From NCBI GenBank assembly GCA_963676075.2, contig CAXXNZ010000009.1:1-64000 (forward strand): a stretch of 64,000 nt of DNA, in the 5' to 3' direction. A program made the translations under genes and the position numbers. The notes beneath the pieces were generated by a model. It saw only the letters and a list, made by a program, of their open reading frames with translations, was not told the origin of the DNA and searched no databases. This document shows positions 62,575-64,000 of this stretch, piece after piece; positions within the stretch are counted from its first letter, which is position 1, and each line of letters begins with the position of its first letter. The stretch is from JAHJQZ01 sp963676075 (lineage in GTDB: Bacteria; Pseudomonadota; Alphaproteobacteria; Rhizobiales; Devosiaceae).

Positions 62575-63851
62575 CGTGCCGGACCGATGCGGTCGAGCCC
62601 GCCAAGATAGGGCTGGAGCGCCTCGGGAATACGGAAACCGCCGTCCTCTTCCTGATGATTCTCCATCACCGCGATCAGGCAGCGCCCGACAGCAATGCCC
62701 GAACCGTTGAGCGTGTGCGGATACTGCACGGTACCTTCGGCATCGCGATAGCGGGCCGACATGCGCCGCGCCTGCCAGTCGCCAGCCATGGAAACCGAGG
62801 AAATCTCGCGATAGGTATCCTGACCGGGCAGCCAGACTTCGATATCGAATGTGCGCTGCATGGTGGCGCCCATGTCGCCGGCGCACAGGCGCACGACCCG
62901 GTAAGGCAGTTCGAGACGCTTCAGAACCTGTTCGGCACAGGCGAGCATGCGCTCCTGCTCGTCCTCGGATTTGTCCGGCTCGGTGACGCAGACCATTTCG
63001 ACCTTGTTGAACTGATGCTGGCGCAACATGCCGCGCGTGTCACGTCCGGCCGAACCGGCCTCGGCGCGGAAGCATGGGGTCAACGCCGTGACCCGCAGCG
63101 GCAGGTCGGAAACATCGAGAATTTGCTCGCGAACCAGATTGGTCAGCGGTACTTCCGAGGTCGGGATCAGCCAGCGGTCGTCTGTCGTCCTGAAGGCGTC
63201 CTCGGCGAATTTCGGCAATTGCCCGGTGCCATAGAGAACTTCCGGCCTGACCAGCAGTGGCACCTGATGCTCGGTAAAGCCGTGCTCAGTGGTGTGCAAA
63301 TCGAGCATGAACGCGCCAAGTGCCCGCTCCACCTTGGCCAGCAACCCGCGCAACACAACAAAGCGCGATCCCGCCAGCTTCGCGCCGGCTTCGAAATCCA
63401 TCATGCCGAGCGCTTCGCCGATGTCGAAATGCTCCTTGGGTGCGAAGTTGAATTTCCTCGGCTCGCCCCAGCGGCCACGTTCGACATTGTCCTTTTCGTC
63501 CGCTCCGTCCGGCACGCTGGCGTGCAGGAGATTGGGCAGAGTTTCGAGGAACTCGGTCAGCGCAGCTATGGCGACCCGTTCGCGCTCCTGAGCGTCAGGC
63601 AAAGCCGCCTTGATTTCCGATACCTCGGTCATTAGTTCGCGGAACACCGCCTCGTTGCCGGCGCCCTTGGCCTTGCCGATCTGCTTGGAGACGGCATTGC
63701 GCCGTTCCTGCATGTCATTGAGTTCAGAAATGGCAGCGCGCCGCTCTTCGTCGAGGGTCAGAGCTTTCTCAGCCTGCGGGCCAAGGCCACGCCGGACCAT
63801 CGACGCGTCAAACGTTTCGGCGTTTTCGCGAATCCACTTGATATCGAACAT
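62571..63851 (-). CDS. serS: Seryl-tRNA synthetase
   Basis: 426 residues. An N-terminal coiled coil (about 30-105) binds the long arm of tRNA-Ser. Class II motifs: motif 2 as LTPCFRAEAGSAGRDTRGMLRQHQF, and motif 3 in NGSGIAVGRCLIAVMEN. The YREISSVSMAGDWQARRM block stands where many SerRS have SSCSNC, a small deviation. It also serylates tRNA-Sec where present. First gene of the serS-surE-pcm-nlpD run, downstream of tatC. Confidence 0.97.
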   Translation of the reverse strand: MFDIKWIRENAETFDASMVRRGLGPQAEKALTLDEERRAAISELNDMQERRNAVSKQIGKAKGAGNEAVFRELMTEVSEIKAALPDAQERERVAIAALTEFLETLPNLLHASVPDGADEKDNVERGRWGEPRKFNFAPKEHFDIGEALGMMDFEAGAKLAGSRFVVLRGLLAKVERALGAFMLDLHTTEHGFTEHQVPLLVRPEVLYGTGQLPKFAEDAFRTTDDRWLIPTSEVPLTNLVREQILDVSDLPLRVTALTPCFRAEAGSAGRDTRGMLRQHQFNKVEMVCVTEPDKSEDEQERMLACAEQVLKRLELPYRVVRLCAGDMGATMQRTFDIEVWLPGQDTYREISSVSMAGDWQARRMSARYRDAEGTVQYPHTLNGSGIAVGRCLIAVMENHQEEDGGFRIPEALQPYLGGLDRIGPAR

Positions 63852-63869
63852 TGCTAGGCCTGCTGCGCG

Positions 63870-64000
63870 TTAGGTCGTCGGCTCCGACGGCTCGGTCTCG
63901 GCTTGGGGACGTCCCCGCTCGACCCACCGTACGGAAAGGATCGAAACCTCGTAGAGCAGCAGCAACGGCAGGGCAAGACCGATCTGGGAAATGGGATCGG
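63870..64000 (-). CDS. tatC: TatC twin-arginine translocase subunit (3' end)
   Basis: The last 42 codons are in view. DPISQIGLALPLLLLYEVSI then SVRWVERGR is the typical C-terminal helix and tail of TatC, followed by a short acidic end. The start and most of the gene lie beyond the right edge. TatC recognises twin-arginine signal peptides. tatC-serS is a common order in Rhizobiales. Confidence 0.88.
   Translation of the reverse strand, partial: DPISQIGLALPLLLLYEVSILSVRWVERGRPQAETEPSEPTT

Overview
The window is one stretch of an alphaproteobacterial chromosome with high G+C. It most likely comes from the Hyphomicrobiales (Rhizobiales), perhaps a Devosia-like genus. Evidence seen: an Irr/ICE-type iron box before a nifS-sufB operon, a fused secDF, an NDUFA12-type complex I subunit, RNase E with an acidic insertion in its S1 domain, a B12-dependent ribonucleotide reductase (nrdJ), and the gene order rne-amiC-PBP1A-prfB. 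The genus is a guess; the class is well supported.

Layout. 1-3.7 kb (minus): cysteine desulfurase, sufB, a small membrane protein and two cupins, with an alpha/beta hydrolase running divergently. 4.7-13.2 kb: tyrS, a class D beta-lactamase, a giant AsmA-like envelope protein, Bcp peroxiredoxin and an M23 peptidase. 13.4-22.6 kb: prfB (with its programmed frameshift), a GyrI-like protein, PBP1A, an AmiC-type amidase and rne. 22.6-25.5 kb: a DUF4037 protein, then a WYL regulator with two VOC proteins that share a repeated operator candidate, then a MITE-like palindrome. 25.5-35.3 kb: aminotransferase, M48-TPR protease, DsbA-like protein, aroQ-accB-accC, aat, then an apparent insertion (APH(3')-like kinase, small barrel protein, PadR regulator) before DUF2155 and NDUFA12. 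36-40.5 kb: nrdJ after a long unexplained leader, and a HIT protein.

40.6-42.1 kb is the most foreign part. It holds a visibly AT-rich, tightly packed three-gene operon (a 4-TM protein, a 1-TM protein with an acidic tail, and a small protein whose layout suggests a Cas2/SinR-like ferredoxin fold). Next to it is a GC-rich gene-free element full of inverted repeats. 42.1-54.2 kb: CorA, methyltransferase, ArfB, a NifX-like protein, a DapA-family protein, split ThrE, PitA, Nudix, a beta-propeller glycosidase-like protein, small membrane proteins, a flavoprotein and an aldo/keto reductase. 54.2-64 kb: an NDUFAF6-like and NDUFAF3-like pair behind yajC-secDF, a DUF815 ATPase, then nlpD-like, pcm, surE, serS and the end of tatC.

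Together most genes are housekeeping: protein export (yajC, secDF, tatC), peptidoglycan (PBP1A, AmiC, NlpD-like, M23), complex I (NDUFA12 and two assembly-factor homologues), translation (tyrS, serS, prfB, aat, arfB) and malonyl-CoA synthesis (accBC). Accessory pieces are inserted between otherwise familiar neighbours. I saw no tRNA, rRNA, CRISPR array, transposase or integrase.
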